DNA of 64,000 nucleotides from Iodidimonas sp. SYSU 1G8 (GTDB lineage: Bacteria > Pseudomonadota > Alphaproteobacteria > SMXS01). Under the pieces are notes generated by a model. That model saw only the letters and a list, made by a program, of their open reading frames with translations, did not search any database and had not been told where the DNA came from. The stretch lies in NCBI RefSeq assembly GCF_039655775.1, contig NZ_JBBYXJ010000002.1:1240001-1304000 (forward strand), in the 5' to 3' direction. The stretch's first letter is position 1. Every line of letters starts with the position of its first letter. Below, one piece after another: positions 1 through 8,254 of the stretch. The translations under genes and the position numbers were made by a program.

Positions 1-31
1 TTCGCAATCAATCTGAGGCGCGAGACACAGC

Positions 32-1627
32 ATGCTTGGATTTTTCGAAGACTGGCCCCTCCAGCGCTCCAACAACGCCGCTTTTGCTCTGGGCGGCCTG
101 ACAATCGTCGCGGCCGGCGGCCTGGCGCTTCTGGCCGGACAGGATATGACGGTAACGGTCCTGGTGGCGGCGGCATCGCTGGCGAGCCTTCTTGGCATCT
201 GGCACGTAACGGGTCGCCGCCTGGCGGCGGCCTTGTCCCGGCTGGCCGCGGACGCCCATGAGACCGGGGCTCTCGCGGCCGAGCGGAAGGACGTGATCGG
301 ACAGATTGCCACGGCGATCGTTCGGCTGCGTGACGAGGCGGCGGCCCAGAAGCGACTTCGTGAGCAGCAGGGGCAGGAATACGGGGCGATCACCGCAGCG
401 CTCGCGACGGGCCTCGAAGCCCTGCGTTCCGGCGACCTGGCGACCAGTGTTTCAGCGGCGGTACCACCGGAACAGGAAGCGTTGAAAACGGCGTTCAACG
501 AGGCGGTTGTCCGTCTGCGCGAGTTGATCGCCGCCGTTAATCGCACGGCGGGCGGTATCACGCTGCGCAGCGACGAGATTGCCCGGGCGGCCGAGGATCT
601 CGCGCGCCGGACCGAGAGCAGCGCCGCCAGTCTCGAACAGAGCTCGGCGGCGCTGGTCACGATCGATGACAGGCTGCGCATGGCCGCGCAATTGGCAACG
701 GGCACGGCGAACCGGGCCAACGAGGCGGTGACGGGCGTGAAGCAGGGCGTGGATCTGGCCCACGGCGCCGTCGATGCGATGGGCCGCGTCCAGGAAAGCG
801 CGAAGGGGATTGCGTCGGTTATCGGCGGTCTCGACAAGATCGCGTTCCAGACGCGGGTGCTCGCCATGAACGCCGCCATTGAAGCCAGTCGGGCGGGAGA
901 CGCCGGCCGCGGCTTCTCGGTCGTCGCCGATCTGGTGAATTCGCTGGCGATGCGTGCCGAGGAAGAGGCCAAGCGCGCGCGTGACCAGCTCGCGGCCGCG
1001 CGGAGCGATATCGACATCGCGGTAGAGGCGGTGCATCTGGTGGACGGCACGTTCAACGGCATTTCCGACGAGATGTCGGAAGTCCACAGCCTGCTCGAGC
1101 GCATGGCGACCGACCACAAGACCCAGTCGGCGGTCATTTCCGAGATCAGCAACGCCATTCGTACCATGGAGCAGGTGACGCAGCAGAACGCCGCGACGGC
1201 CGAGCAGGCGGCGGCCGCATCGCGGAATCTTCACGGCGAGGTCGCCGCTCTGGGCGACCAGGTATCCCGCTTCCGTACCGGGGCCCCTGTGAGCCGCGCG
1301 TCAGCTGGTGCGAGGCTGGTCACCAGGATGCCTGAGAGCCCTGCCGCTCCGGCCCCGGCGACCACCGTGGCACGCACCGAGCCTCGCGCGATGGCGGAGC
1401 CGGCCCGAGCGCCTGTCGAGGCACCGGCCAGCGCAGCCGCCAAGCCCGCATCCGCGAAAGCGGTCATCATGCCGATCCGGCCCAAGGCCGCTCCGGTGGT
1501 CCCGGAAAAGACCGTACAGCTTCCGGTCAGGACCGTGCCGTCTCCGGTGAAGACCGTCTCGCCGCCAGCCAACGTCAATGATGTGCCCGCGTCGGCGGTC
1601 GGCGACGACGACTGGAGAAACTTTTAA
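32..1627 (+). CDS. Methyl-accepting chemotaxis protein without a large periplasmic sensor
   Basis: This is a chemoreceptor signalling protein of 531 aa. Two hydrophobic segments at about residues 15-60 are separated by only a few residues, so there is almost no periplasmic sensor domain and any input is probably membrane-borne or cytoplasmic. A HAMP-like linker follows, then a long coiled-coil MCP signalling domain with the hairpin-tip core (FQTRVLAMNAAIEASRAG, GRGFSVVAD). The tail from about residue 430 is rich in Ala, Pro and Val. It ends in DWRNF, which fits the W-x-x-F pentapeptide that tethers CheR/CheB in other receptors. The ATG follows a GAGGCG-like ribosome site. It lies beside the flagellar island and 20 kb from the che operon. 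Confidence 0.9.
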   Translation: MLGFFEDWPLQRSNNAAFALGGLTIVAAGGLALLAGQDMTVTVLVAAASLASLLGIWHVTGRRLAAALSRLAADAHETGALAAERKDVIGQIATAIVRLRDEAAAQKRLREQQGQEYGAITAALATGLEALRSGDLATSVSAAVPPEQEALKTAFNEAVVRLRELIAAVNRTAGGITLRSDEIARAAEDLARRTESSAASLEQSSAALVTIDDRLRMAAQLATGTANRANEAVTGVKQGVDLAHGAVDAMGRVQESAKGIASVIGGLDKIAFQTRVLAMNAAIEASRAGDAGRGFSVVADLVNSLAMRAEEEAKRARDQLAAARSDIDIAVEAVHLVDGTFNGISDEMSEVHSLLERMATDHKTQSAVISEISNAIRTMEQVTQQNAATAEQAAAASRNLHGEVAALGDQVSRFRTGAPVSRASAGARLVTRMPESPAAPAPATTVARTEPRAMAEPARAPVEAPASAAAKPASAKAVIMPIRPKAAPVVPEKTVQLPVRTVPSPVKTVSPPANVNDVPASAVGDDDWRNF

Positions 1628-1650
1628 GACCAAGGGAAGAGAACAGATCC

Positions 1651-1683
1651 AAGGGCTTTCCGGTATCCCCGGAAAGCCCTTTT
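1651..1683. terminator. Rho-independent terminator between the MCP gene and fliX
   Basis: A perfect 12-bp stem (AGGGCTTTCCGG / CCGGAAAGCCCT) with a 5-nt loop is followed by T residues on the + strand and preceded by A residues. It sits between the convergent MCP gene and fliX, so it probably terminates both. Confidence 0.85.
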
Positions 1684-1688
1684 CCCAT

Positions 1689-2087
1689 TCAGGGAGGGCG
1701 GCCCTGTTTGGCCAGCTCCACCCTGATGCGCAGATCGATTTCCTGCATCAGCGCCGCGAGGCGTTCGTCCTCGACCGGCGCGCCAGGGGCCAGCCAGTCG
1801 GCCAGCGCCTGTAGCTGGCTCTCCACAGGATCGCCGCTGAGCAAGCCGGCATGCAACCCGTCCAGGAGATCGAGCGCCGTCCTGCAGCGCCGAGCCTGTC
1901 GTTCCCGCTGATCCCTGGGGTCCACGGCATTCGCAATGGCGAGCAGCATGTCCACGCTGGCGGACTGCTGCCGGGGCGGCGGCGGAGCGGCATGGGCCGC
2001 CTCGTCGGGGACGCTGAACGTATCCGTCCGGATTCGGCTGACGGGCGCTACCGGCCCGCTCACGGGAGTTGTCGAAGGGATTCTCAT
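1689..2087 (-). CDS. fliX: Flagellar assembly regulator FliX
   Basis: In Caulobacter, FliX is a small regulator that couples early flagellar assembly to the activity of FlbD. The 132-aa product has the typical N-terminus (MRIPSTTPVSG), a variable proline-rich middle, and a conserved C-terminal helical region containing MLLAIANAVDP, LDLLDGLHAGLLSGD and a RIRVELAK-type end. The start at 2087 is chosen because it matches the family N-terminus; an upstream in-frame extension would run through flgI. It is divergent from flgI. A TCTATAAG sequence lies only about 15 nt upstream of the start, so the leader would be very short. A FlbD homologue is encoded at 11,063. Confidence 0.85.
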   Translation of the reverse strand: MRIPSTTPVSGPVAPVSRIRTDTFSVPDEAAHAAPPPPRQQSASVDMLLAIANAVDPRDQRERQARRCRTALDLLDGLHAGLLSGDPVESQLQALADWLAPGAPVEDERLAALMQEIDLRIRVELAKQGRPP

Positions 2088-2125
2088 AGAAACTCTTATA
2101 GACGCGGCTGGGCGGGAAAAAGCTT

Positions 2126-2134
2126 TCCTATAAT
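2126..2134 (+). promoter_or_regulatory. TCCTATAAT flagellar promoter box, flgI
   Basis: The box TCCTATAAT is preceded by a T/A-rich stretch (AAAAAGCTT) and lies 38 nt upstream of the flgI ATG. The same 8-9-mer occurs before seven other flagellar transcription units in this window. There is no TTGACA-like -35 and no sigma-54 -24/-12 element here. Confidence 0.7.
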
Positions 2135-2172
2135 GATTTTGTAACTGAGCGACCGCGGATCGGGGCTGAATC

Positions 2173-3276
2173 ATGCGTTTTCCGACTATGCTGACCGCCA
2201 TGCTGTGCGGCGTCCTCGCGTTCTCGGCAGTCCTTCCGGTCCAGGCGGCGACGCGGATCAAGGACATCGTCGACATCCAGAACGTCCGCAGCAACCAGCT
2301 GGTCGGCTACGGCCTGGTGGTCGGCCTGGCCGGCACGGGAGACCGGATCCGCAACGCGCCGTTCACCGAGGAATCCATGCAGGCCATGCTGGAGCGCATG
2401 GGCGTGAATATTCGCGGCACCCAGATGCGGACGCAAAACATCGCCGCCGTGTCCGTGACCGCGACCATGCCGCCCTTTGCCCGCGCCGGCTCGCGGATCG
2501 ATGTCCAGGTGTCGGCGATCGGCGATGCCACGAGCCTGCAGGGCGGGACCCTGATGGTGTCGTCGTTGCGCGCGCTCGATGGCGAAATCTATGCCGTGGC
2601 TCAGGGGCAGATCGCGGTGTCGGGTTTCAAGGCTCAGGGGGCCGGCGCCAGCGTCACGCGCGGGGTATCGACCTCCGGCCGTATCGCCGGCGGAGCGATC
2701 ATCGAGCGTGAGGTTCAGTTTGCCCTCAAATCCTCCGCGTCCCTGAAGCTGGCGCTCAAGAACCCTGACTTCACCACCGCACGACGCGTCGCCGAGGTCA
2801 TCAACCGCGAGTTTCCCGGCGCCGCCGAAGTGCTGGACCCGACGACGGTGGAGATCACGCCGGCGACGGGCTCGGTCGTCGAACTGATGGGCGCCGTTGA
2901 AAATCTCAGCGTGGACGTCGACCAGCCCGCGCGGATCATCATCAACGAGGCGTCCGGCACGGTCGTGATGGGCAAGGATGTCAAGGTCAGCCCCGTCGCG
3001 ATCGCCCAAGGGGGGTTGACCATCAGCGTCACGGAAAGCCCCGCCGTCTCGCAGCCGGCGCCCTTTTCGGACGGCGAGACCGTCGTCGTGCCGCGCAGTC
3101 AGATTTCGGTCGATGACGGCTCCGGCCGGTCGCTGGCCATGCTGGATCGGGGCGAGTCCCTCCGGTCGCTGGTCGGCGGCCTGAACGCCCTGGGCGTCAG
3201 CCCCCGCGACCTGATCACCATTCTCCAGGCGCTCAAATCAGCGGGCGCCATCCAAGCCGAAATCGAGGTGCAGTGA
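2173..3276 (+). CDS. flgI: Flagellar P-ring protein FlgI
   Basis: FlgI forms the periplasmic P-ring, the bushing around the rod in the peptidoglycan layer. The 367-aa protein has a Sec signal peptide (cleavage near VQAATR, residue 23) followed by the hallmark start of mature FlgI, RIKDIVDIQNVRSNQLVGYGLVVGLAGTG. Internal family motifs (QSMLERMGVN-like, SRIDVQVSAIGDATSLQGG) and the C-terminal SVDDGSG...LRSLVGGLNALGVSPRDLITILQALK are intact. It is first in a three-gene operon and its stop overlaps the flgJ start. Confidence 0.97.
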   Translation: MRFPTMLTAMLCGVLAFSAVLPVQAATRIKDIVDIQNVRSNQLVGYGLVVGLAGTGDRIRNAPFTEESMQAMLERMGVNIRGTQMRTQNIAAVSVTATMPPFARAGSRIDVQVSAIGDATSLQGGTLMVSSLRALDGEIYAVAQGQIAVSGFKAQGAGASVTRGVSTSGRIAGGAIIEREVQFALKSSASLKLALKNPDFTTARRVAEVINREFPGAAEVLDPTTVEITPATGSVVELMGAVENLSVDVDQPARIIINEASGTVVMGKDVKVSPVAIAQGGLTISVTESPAVSQPAPFSDGETVVVPRSQISVDDGSGRSLAMLDRGESLRSLVGGLNALGVSPRDLITILQALKSAGAIQAEIEVQ

Positions 3277-3566
3277 TGGACATGCCCGTTGTCTCCGCCG
3301 CGTCCGTGGCGGCCCAGTCCAAAACCGGCACCCAGCTGGAACAAACCGCGCGGGAGTTCGAGGGTGTGTTCCTGGGCCAGCTCACCCGTCTGATGATGGA
3401 AACGCTGGAGACCGGCGAGTTCGGCGGCGGCCATGGCGAAGAAATGTTTCGCGGCGTGCTGGCCGAGCAACTCGGCAATGAGATGTCACGGCGCGGCGGC
3501 ATCGGCCTTGCGCCGGTCGTGCTCGAGCAGATGATCCGCATGCAGGAGAGCGGCAGCAATGGTTGA
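3276..3566 (+). CDS. flgJ: Rod-binding protein, FlgJ N-terminal type
   Basis: This 96-aa protein corresponds only to the rod-capping half of FlgJ; the muramidase domain of enterobacterial FlgJ is absent, as is usual in alphaproteobacteria. The family signature is visible as AREFEGVFLGQLTRLMMETLETGEFGGG and EEMFRGVLAEQLGNEMSRRGGIGLAPVVLEQMIR. Either GTG 3273 or ATG 3276 could start it; ATG is preferred because it overlaps the flgI stop in a TGATG arrangement. Its likely role is to help rod polymerisation in the periplasm. It overlaps the following gene by 8 bp. Confidence 0.9.
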   Translation: MDMPVVSAASVAAQSKTGTQLEQTAREFEGVFLGQLTRLMMETLETGEFGGGHGEEMFRGVLAEQLGNEMSRRGGIGLAPVVLEQMIRMQESGSNG

Positions 3567-3981
3567 CGACATCATTGACCAGATCGTATCCCTTTCCGGC
3601 CTGATGGCGGACGAAACCGCCGCGCTGCGGCGCCATGGGCCCTTCCCCGCGCAGCAGGAAATCGCGGCGGCGAAGATGTTGCTGGCGAGCGGTCTTGACG
3701 CGGCCTTGTCCCGTATGGGCGGCACGGCATCCGCCTGGATACAGGGGCTGGACGAGGCCGACGGCGCGCGTCTCACGGCCGCGCTCGAGGCGCTGAGTGT
3801 CGCCGGTAACGAGAACGCCGCCATGCTGCGCCGGCACATCGAGCTTTCCAACGAACTGATGGCGGCGATCACCAACGAGGTGCGCCGCGTATCGGGAAGC
3901 CGCAGCGCGACCTATACCGCGGCCGGCCGCCTGTCGCAGACCGACATTCCGACGCCGATCTCGATCAACTCCGGCATCTGA
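3559..3981 (+). CDS. FlgN-like flagellar export chaperone candidate
   Basis: The 140-aa protein is predicted to be almost all helical and soluble. Its pattern (LSGLMADETAALRRHG..., a central LRRHIELSNELMAAITNEV helix and a Tyr/Ser-containing tail SATYTAAGRLSQ) is like FlgN-type chaperones for hook-associated proteins, which often follow flgJ. Translational coupling to flgJ (8-bp overlap) supports a flagellar role. The FlgN assignment is by pattern and context only, since this family is poorly conserved. Confidence 0.6.
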   Translation: MVDDIIDQIVSLSGLMADETAALRRHGPFPAQQEIAAAKMLLASGLDAALSRMGGTASAWIQGLDEADGARLTAALEALSVAGNENAAMLRRHIELSNELMAAITNEVRRVSGSRSATYTAAGRLSQTDIPTPISINSGI

Positions 3982-4014
3982 CACCGGAGCCTTCCGGACC
4001 CGGGCCGGGACGGC

Positions 4015-4437
4015 TTACACGCCGCCCCGGCCCGTCGCCGTTTTCAGCAACGACATCTGCTTGCGATAAAGGTTGGTCAAGGCGGTGAAATCCGCCTGGA
4101 CCTGAGCCATTTTCAGCAACTGGTCCTCGATGGTCACGTTGTTGCCGTCCGGTTTCGTTTCGCTGGTATGCTGATCCAGCATGGTCGCGCCATTTTCCGG
4201 CGCGCGCGCGCCCATCGCCGCCATGCCCTCGCTGAGGCGAACATGGGGCCTGGGGACGTGAACTTCCGACCCGGACTGGGACGCGACAAGCGCGCCGAAA
4301 TCCGGGGCCTCCACGTCGCGCGCCTTGTAGCCCGGTGTTTCGCTGTTGGCGATATTCTGGGCAATGGTCCGCTGACGTTCGGAGAGGTGCCGCATGGCAA
4401 GGCCGATGCCGTTCAGCAAGGCGGGGGTGTCGGACAT
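4015..4437 (-). CDS. flgB: Flagellar proximal rod protein FlgB
   Basis: FlgB is a proximal-rod component assembled on the MS ring. The 140-aa protein shows the rod-family N-terminus (RHLSERQRTIAQNIANSETPGYKARD) and the C-terminal ALTNLYRKQMSLLKTATGR helix. The start is at ATG 4437 (MSDTPALLNG); a longer in-frame reading extends into the neighbouring gene and has no family similarity. In many flagellar clusters flgB and flgC are adjacent. Here flgC lies 24 kb away and flgB instead follows the FlaEY-like gene on the minus strand. A GC-rich hairpin (about 4001-4034) spans its stop codon. Confidence 0.93.
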   Translation of the reverse strand: MSDTPALLNGIGLAMRHLSERQRTIAQNIANSETPGYKARDVEAPDFGALVASQSGSEVHVPRPHVRLSEGMAAMGARAPENGATMLDQHTSETKPDGNNVTIEDQLLKMAQVQADFTALTNLYRKQMSLLKTATGRGGV

Positions 4438-4451
4438 GAAAAGTGCCTTTC

Positions 4452-7091
4452 TCAGCTTGCCGTCAGTGCCGAAAGACGCGTCAGCGCCGCCTGGTACTGA
4501 TCCAGCTGGGTCTGTTGCCTGGACGTCAGTGAATAGCCGGTCACGCCATCCACAAGATTGGCCTTGGTCGCATCCCAATAAAGCGAGCGATAGGCGGTCT
4601 GACTGGTCGAGAGGGCCGCCAGCACGCTCTTGAGCGCTCCTTTGGCGGCGTCGGCCGTATCGAGCGAAAGGGATGTGCTCAGTCCCAGACCGAAGCGCCC
4701 GCCGGGTTCGACCTTGGGGGCGCCGGATGCGCGCGGCGCGGGATTTGCCAGGCGTGTCGGGGCGAGCCCCAGCTTGCCCAGCGCATCCTTGCCGTCGGCG
4801 CCGGCGATCAGTTCCACCGGATATCCGCGAACCGCGTCGATCTTCAACGCCAGTGTGTCGCCCGAGCGCCAGGTACTGGCCTTGACCCGGTTCCACGTGA
4901 CCAGGCTGATGCATTTGGCGAGGCTGGCCAGGGTATCGTCGGCTTCGATGGTGATCTTTCGGGTCACGCCGCCAACCCTGATCTTGAATTCATCTCCGGC
5001 GCGAAGACTTGTCAGGCTCACCAGATCAGCGGCCGGGACGGGGTTCAGGACGCCCCGGTGCAAGCCAAGCGCACCCGTCACGCCGCCGCCGCCGATCCCG
5101 GCCGATAGACGGACCGGTGCGGCGGTGACGCCGCGCTGACCAAACTGGGTGACGTCGGCGAGGGCGCCGGTCGCGGGATCGACCTTGCCGATGAAGCCGT
5201 CGACCGTTCCCTGGGGCTCACCGCTCAAGGCGCCGGTCGTTCGGCCGGCGGCATAGAGCGCATCGCCGATGAAGGCCAGGCTGTCGATCTCGTCCGTGCC
5301 GCCAGTGCCGACATGCTGAAGGGAGGCCAGGGAAAAGGCGCCATCGATCCGGGCAATGAAGCCGTCCCGGCCACCCGAGGCTCCCTGCGCGACGGCGCCG
5401 CCGATGGCGACCGTGCCGTCTGGCGCGATGGCCATCACGCGGGCGTCGACGGTACCGAGATCCACCAGTGCCGATTCCGTCGTCAGGGCACCGGCGTCCA
5501 GCCGGCGCAGGGTGGACGTCCCATTGCCGCGGGCGAGCACGAGCAGGGCGCCGTCGCCGTCGATCGCCAGCGCGCTGACCGTGTCCGGTCCCGCGCCGCC
5601 AAACAGGCGCTTTTCCTTGACGGCGCCGCTGCCGTCCAGCCGGGCGAGGAAGGCGTCCGATTCAAGATCACCGCTGCGTCCGCCGACGAAGATCGAGCCA
5701 TCCTGGCCCACGGTCACGGCACGAGCCTCCTGATTGCCGAGCAGATGGAGGGAGGTCGCGAAGCGTTCCTCGCCGTCCTCGTCATAGCGGGCAACCACGA
5801 TATCGGTCTGTGCCACGCCGGTCGCGCTGATGTTGCCGGCGACCACGATGCCGCCGTCCGGCGCCAACGCGACCGACGCGCCTTGCGCCGCGCCGGCCAT
5901 GCCGAGCGTCCGCTGCCAGACCGTGCGACCTTCGCTGTCCAATTTGGTCAGGAAGAGGTCGGAGGCGGTATCGACCCGATTGGCGCCGAGGTCGCCGGAG
6001 GACGTGCCGACCATGTAACTGAAGCCGTCCGGCGCCGTGACGATGGCCCTGGCGTCGAGCGCGGCCGATACCGGCGTGGCTTTGGAATCCTTCAGCTGGA
6101 CAGCCTCTGTCGCGGGCCGGTTCGTTGCCGAGAGGGTGCCGAGCATGGTGCGGGTGAACGCACCAGCCGGATCGTCATACCGCAACAGCCGGACGGTTCC
6201 GCTTGCGCCCGTCTGCGTTTCTCCCGCGGCGACGACCAGGGTATCGGGCGCAGCAACCTGGTCCAGCGCGACGCGCTCGCTTGGCGGTGCCTGAAGGGCA
6301 AGGCCCCATTTCCCATCATGTTTCTCGACGGCAAAGCGCGCCGTGTAGCGGGACAGGGGCGCGCCGCCCGCGTCGGTCACGACGGCGCCCGATGAATCCC
6401 GCTGCGGTATCGAGGCGATGGCCGCGTTCAGGGCATTCGCCACCGTATCGAGCGTGGGCGGTTGCGGCGCGGATGACAGGTCGATGTCGATGCTGTCGGC
6501 GGTGCTGCCGCGGGTGAGGGCAACGCGCAGCACTTCGGTACCGGAGAGACCTGCCAGGGGAGCATCGCGCTGTTCGCTGACTCCATCGCCAAGGGTGGTC
6601 ATGCTCGCTGGCGGAAGGTCCACGGCCAGCGATTTGGCGGACCGTTCCGGCATGTTGAACGAAAGCAGCAAGGCGTCCGTCGGCGCGGCGGCCAGAAAAG
6701 TCCGCAGGTCGGCAAGTCCTTTGGAGAAGGTCTTGCTCAGCGCGGCGCGCTCTCCCGCGGAGCGCGTCGAACTGGCGGCGGTGTCCGCCAGGAGCCGCAG
6801 GCGGTCGAGCGCCTTGTAGGTCACGAAGGCGGTCTGGATGTCGGCGGGCAGGCTGGTATCGACCTTGTCGATGAGCGACGCGCGTTGCTTGATCGCCGCG
6901 ACCTGCGACGACACGGGTTGAGTGGCCGCCGTCTCCTTCCAGGGTGGCGTGGTCGCGGGCGTCGTGAACGCGGCCTTCGCCTTGCGAACGGCGAGGCTTT
7001 CGACCGCGGGGGCGCTGGTGGATGAAAGAGTCACGGCGCCGCCGGACAGGAGCGTCAGGCCGATCTGGCTGTTCAGATAAGTGCTCGTCAT
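4452..7091 (-). CDS. FlaEY-like flagellar protein: beta-propeller between flagellin-IN-like motifs
   Basis: This 879-aa protein resembles what is annotated as regulatory protein FlaEY in alphaproteobacteria; that link is from memory. Residues 1-140 are helical. Near 185-235 and 690-730 are two flagellin-IN-like motifs (VLRVALTRGSTADSIDIDL...LDTVANALNAAI; GDEFKIRVGGVTRKITIEADDTLASLAKCI). Between them (about 340-640) lie six or so propeller-like repeats of the type DGSIFVGGRSGDL...DAFLARLDGSG. The C-terminus (GYSLTSRQQTQLDQYQAALTRLSALTAS) is amphipathic helix, like axial flagellar proteins. No signal peptide is visible, so export by the flagellar type III system is plausible. It is divergent from fliG and 14 nt upstream of flgB. 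Confidence 0.65.
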   Translation of the reverse strand: MTSTYLNSQIGLTLLSGGAVTLSSTSAPAVESLAVRKAKAAFTTPATTPPWKETAATQPVSSQVAAIKQRASLIDKVDTSLPADIQTAFVTYKALDRLRLLADTAASSTRSAGERAALSKTFSKGLADLRTFLAAAPTDALLLSFNMPERSAKSLAVDLPPASMTTLGDGVSEQRDAPLAGLSGTEVLRVALTRGSTADSIDIDLSSAPQPPTLDTVANALNAAIASIPQRDSSGAVVTDAGGAPLSRYTARFAVEKHDGKWGLALQAPPSERVALDQVAAPDTLVVAAGETQTGASGTVRLLRYDDPAGAFTRTMLGTLSATNRPATEAVQLKDSKATPVSAALDARAIVTAPDGFSYMVGTSSGDLGANRVDTASDLFLTKLDSEGRTVWQRTLGMAGAAQGASVALAPDGGIVVAGNISATGVAQTDIVVARYDEDGEERFATSLHLLGNQEARAVTVGQDGSIFVGGRSGDLESDAFLARLDGSGAVKEKRLFGGAGPDTVSALAIDGDGALLVLARGNGTSTLRRLDAGALTTESALVDLGTVDARVMAIAPDGTVAIGGAVAQGASGGRDGFIARIDGAFSLASLQHVGTGGTDEIDSLAFIGDALYAAGRTTGALSGEPQGTVDGFIGKVDPATGALADVTQFGQRGVTAAPVRLSAGIGGGGVTGALGLHRGVLNPVPAADLVSLTSLRAGDEFKIRVGGVTRKITIEADDTLASLAKCISLVTWNRVKASTWRSGDTLALKIDAVRGYPVELIAGADGKDALGKLGLAPTRLANPAPRASGAPKVEPGGRFGLGLSTSLSLDTADAAKGALKSVLAALSTSQTAYRSLYWDATKANLVDGVTGYSLTSRQQTQLDQYQAALTRLSALTAS

Positions 7092-7123
7092 CGGCGCTTT
7101 CGCGGCCTTTCAATAAAAACCTT

Positions 7124-7132
7124 TCCTATAAT
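7124..7132 (+). promoter_or_regulatory. TCCTATAAT flagellar promoter box, fliG
   Basis: TTTCCTATAATATAG lies 54 nt upstream of the fliG start and only about 35 nt from the divergent FlaEY-like start. The sequence CTATAATATAG is nearly self-complementary, so the same element might serve both directions. Confidence 0.7.
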
Positions 7133-7186
7133 ATAGCATGAACGAGCCGCGCACGCGGCGCAGGCTGAACTTTTGGGGGCCAGTGC

Positions 7187-8221
7187 ATGTCCATGCTGAC
7201 GCCGGTCGGCGAGCCGATCGAAATGAAACGATACACGGGGCCTCAGCGCGCGGCGGCGCTGATGCTGGCTCTGGGCAAGGACCACGGCGCACCGATATGG
7301 GCGCAGTTGTCGGTGGAGGAAATCAAGGAACTCTCCTCGGCCATCGCCCAACTGGGCCGCGTGCCGGCCACGGTCGTCGAACATCTCCTCGTCCGCTTCA
7401 CCGGCGAGTTGAGCGGCCGGAGTTCGCTGCATGGCTCCTTCGATTCCGTCGAGCGCCTGCTGGATGGCGTTGTTCCGGAAGACCGCGTGAAGGAGATCAT
7501 GGAAGACATTCGCGGTCCGTCCGGCCGGACCATGTGGGACAAGCTGTCGAACGTGAACGAGAACGTGCTCGCGGCCTATCTCAAGCACGAATATCCGCAA
7601 ACCATCGCGGTCATCGTCCACAAGTTGAGCTCGGATCACGCCGCCCGCGTGCTCGCCGCGCTGCCGCGCGAGCTGTCGGTGGACGTGGTGATGCGCATGC
7701 TGCGGATCGACACGGTGCAGAAGGAGATCATCCAGCAGGTCGAGGACACGCTGAAGCACGAGTTCATGAGCAATCTTTCACGCGCCCAGCGCCGCGATCC
7801 GTTCGAGACCATGGCGGAGGTGTTCAACGCCCTCGACCGGTCGACCGAGGAGCAGATGCTCGGCGCCCTCGACGAGGCGGCGCCCGATGCCGCCGCGCGC
7901 ATCCGCGCGCTCATGTTCACCTTCGAGGATTTGGCCAGCCTGATGCCGAAATCGATCCAGGTGATCGTGAAGAACGCGGACAAGCGCGAAATCGCGCTCG
8001 CGCTGAAGGGCGCGACGGACGAGATGAAGCAGGTGTTCTTCGCCGGGATGACGGAACGCGCGGCCAAGCTGCTGCGGGACGACATGGCGGCCATGGGACC
8101 GGTACGGGCGCGAGAGTGCGAGGAGGCGCAGAGCAGCCTCGTGCGTCTTGCCAAATCGCTCGCGGACCGGCGGCAGATCCTGCTCGTCGATCCAAAAGCC
8201 GAAGAGTCGATGATCTATTGA
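7187..8221 (+). CDS. fliG: Flagellar motor switch protein FliG
   Basis: FliG is the C-ring component that transmits torque from the stators and links to FliF. The 344-aa length is normal. Visible features are the N-terminal RAAALMLALGKDHGAPIWAQLS, the middle-domain EHPQTIAVI-like segment (KHEYPQTIAVIVHKLSSDHAARVLAALP) and the C-terminal torque region with charged residues (FTFEDLASLMPKSIQVIVKNADKREIALALKGA ... SERAAKLL-like MTERAAKLLRDDMAAMGPVRAREC). It is the first gene of a fliG-fliH unit behind its own TCCTATAAT box. Confidence 0.96.
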   Translation: MSMLTPVGEPIEMKRYTGPQRAAALMLALGKDHGAPIWAQLSVEEIKELSSAIAQLGRVPATVVEHLLVRFTGELSGRSSLHGSFDSVERLLDGVVPEDRVKEIMEDIRGPSGRTMWDKLSNVNENVLAAYLKHEYPQTIAVIVHKLSSDHAARVLAALPRELSVDVVMRMLRIDTVQKEIIQQVEDTLKHEFMSNLSRAQRRDPFETMAEVFNALDRSTEEQMLGALDEAAPDAAARIRALMFTFEDLASLMPKSIQVIVKNADKREIALALKGATDEMKQVFFAGMTERAAKLLRDDMAAMGPVRARECEEAQSSLVRLAKSLADRRQILLVDPKAEESMIY

Positions 8222-8254
8222 TGCGCGCAGCGCGCGGCAACGGAAAGGCCACCG

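Noticed and set aside
4001-4034. GC-rich hairpin across the flgB stop as a terminator
   Set aside because: It has imperfect pairing and no T tract. It could be coding-sequence coincidence, so it is mentioned only within flgB.
5313-6395. 360-codon frame antisense to the FlaEY-like gene
   Set aside because: The translation has no recognisable pattern; the minus-strand frame shows repeats and motifs.
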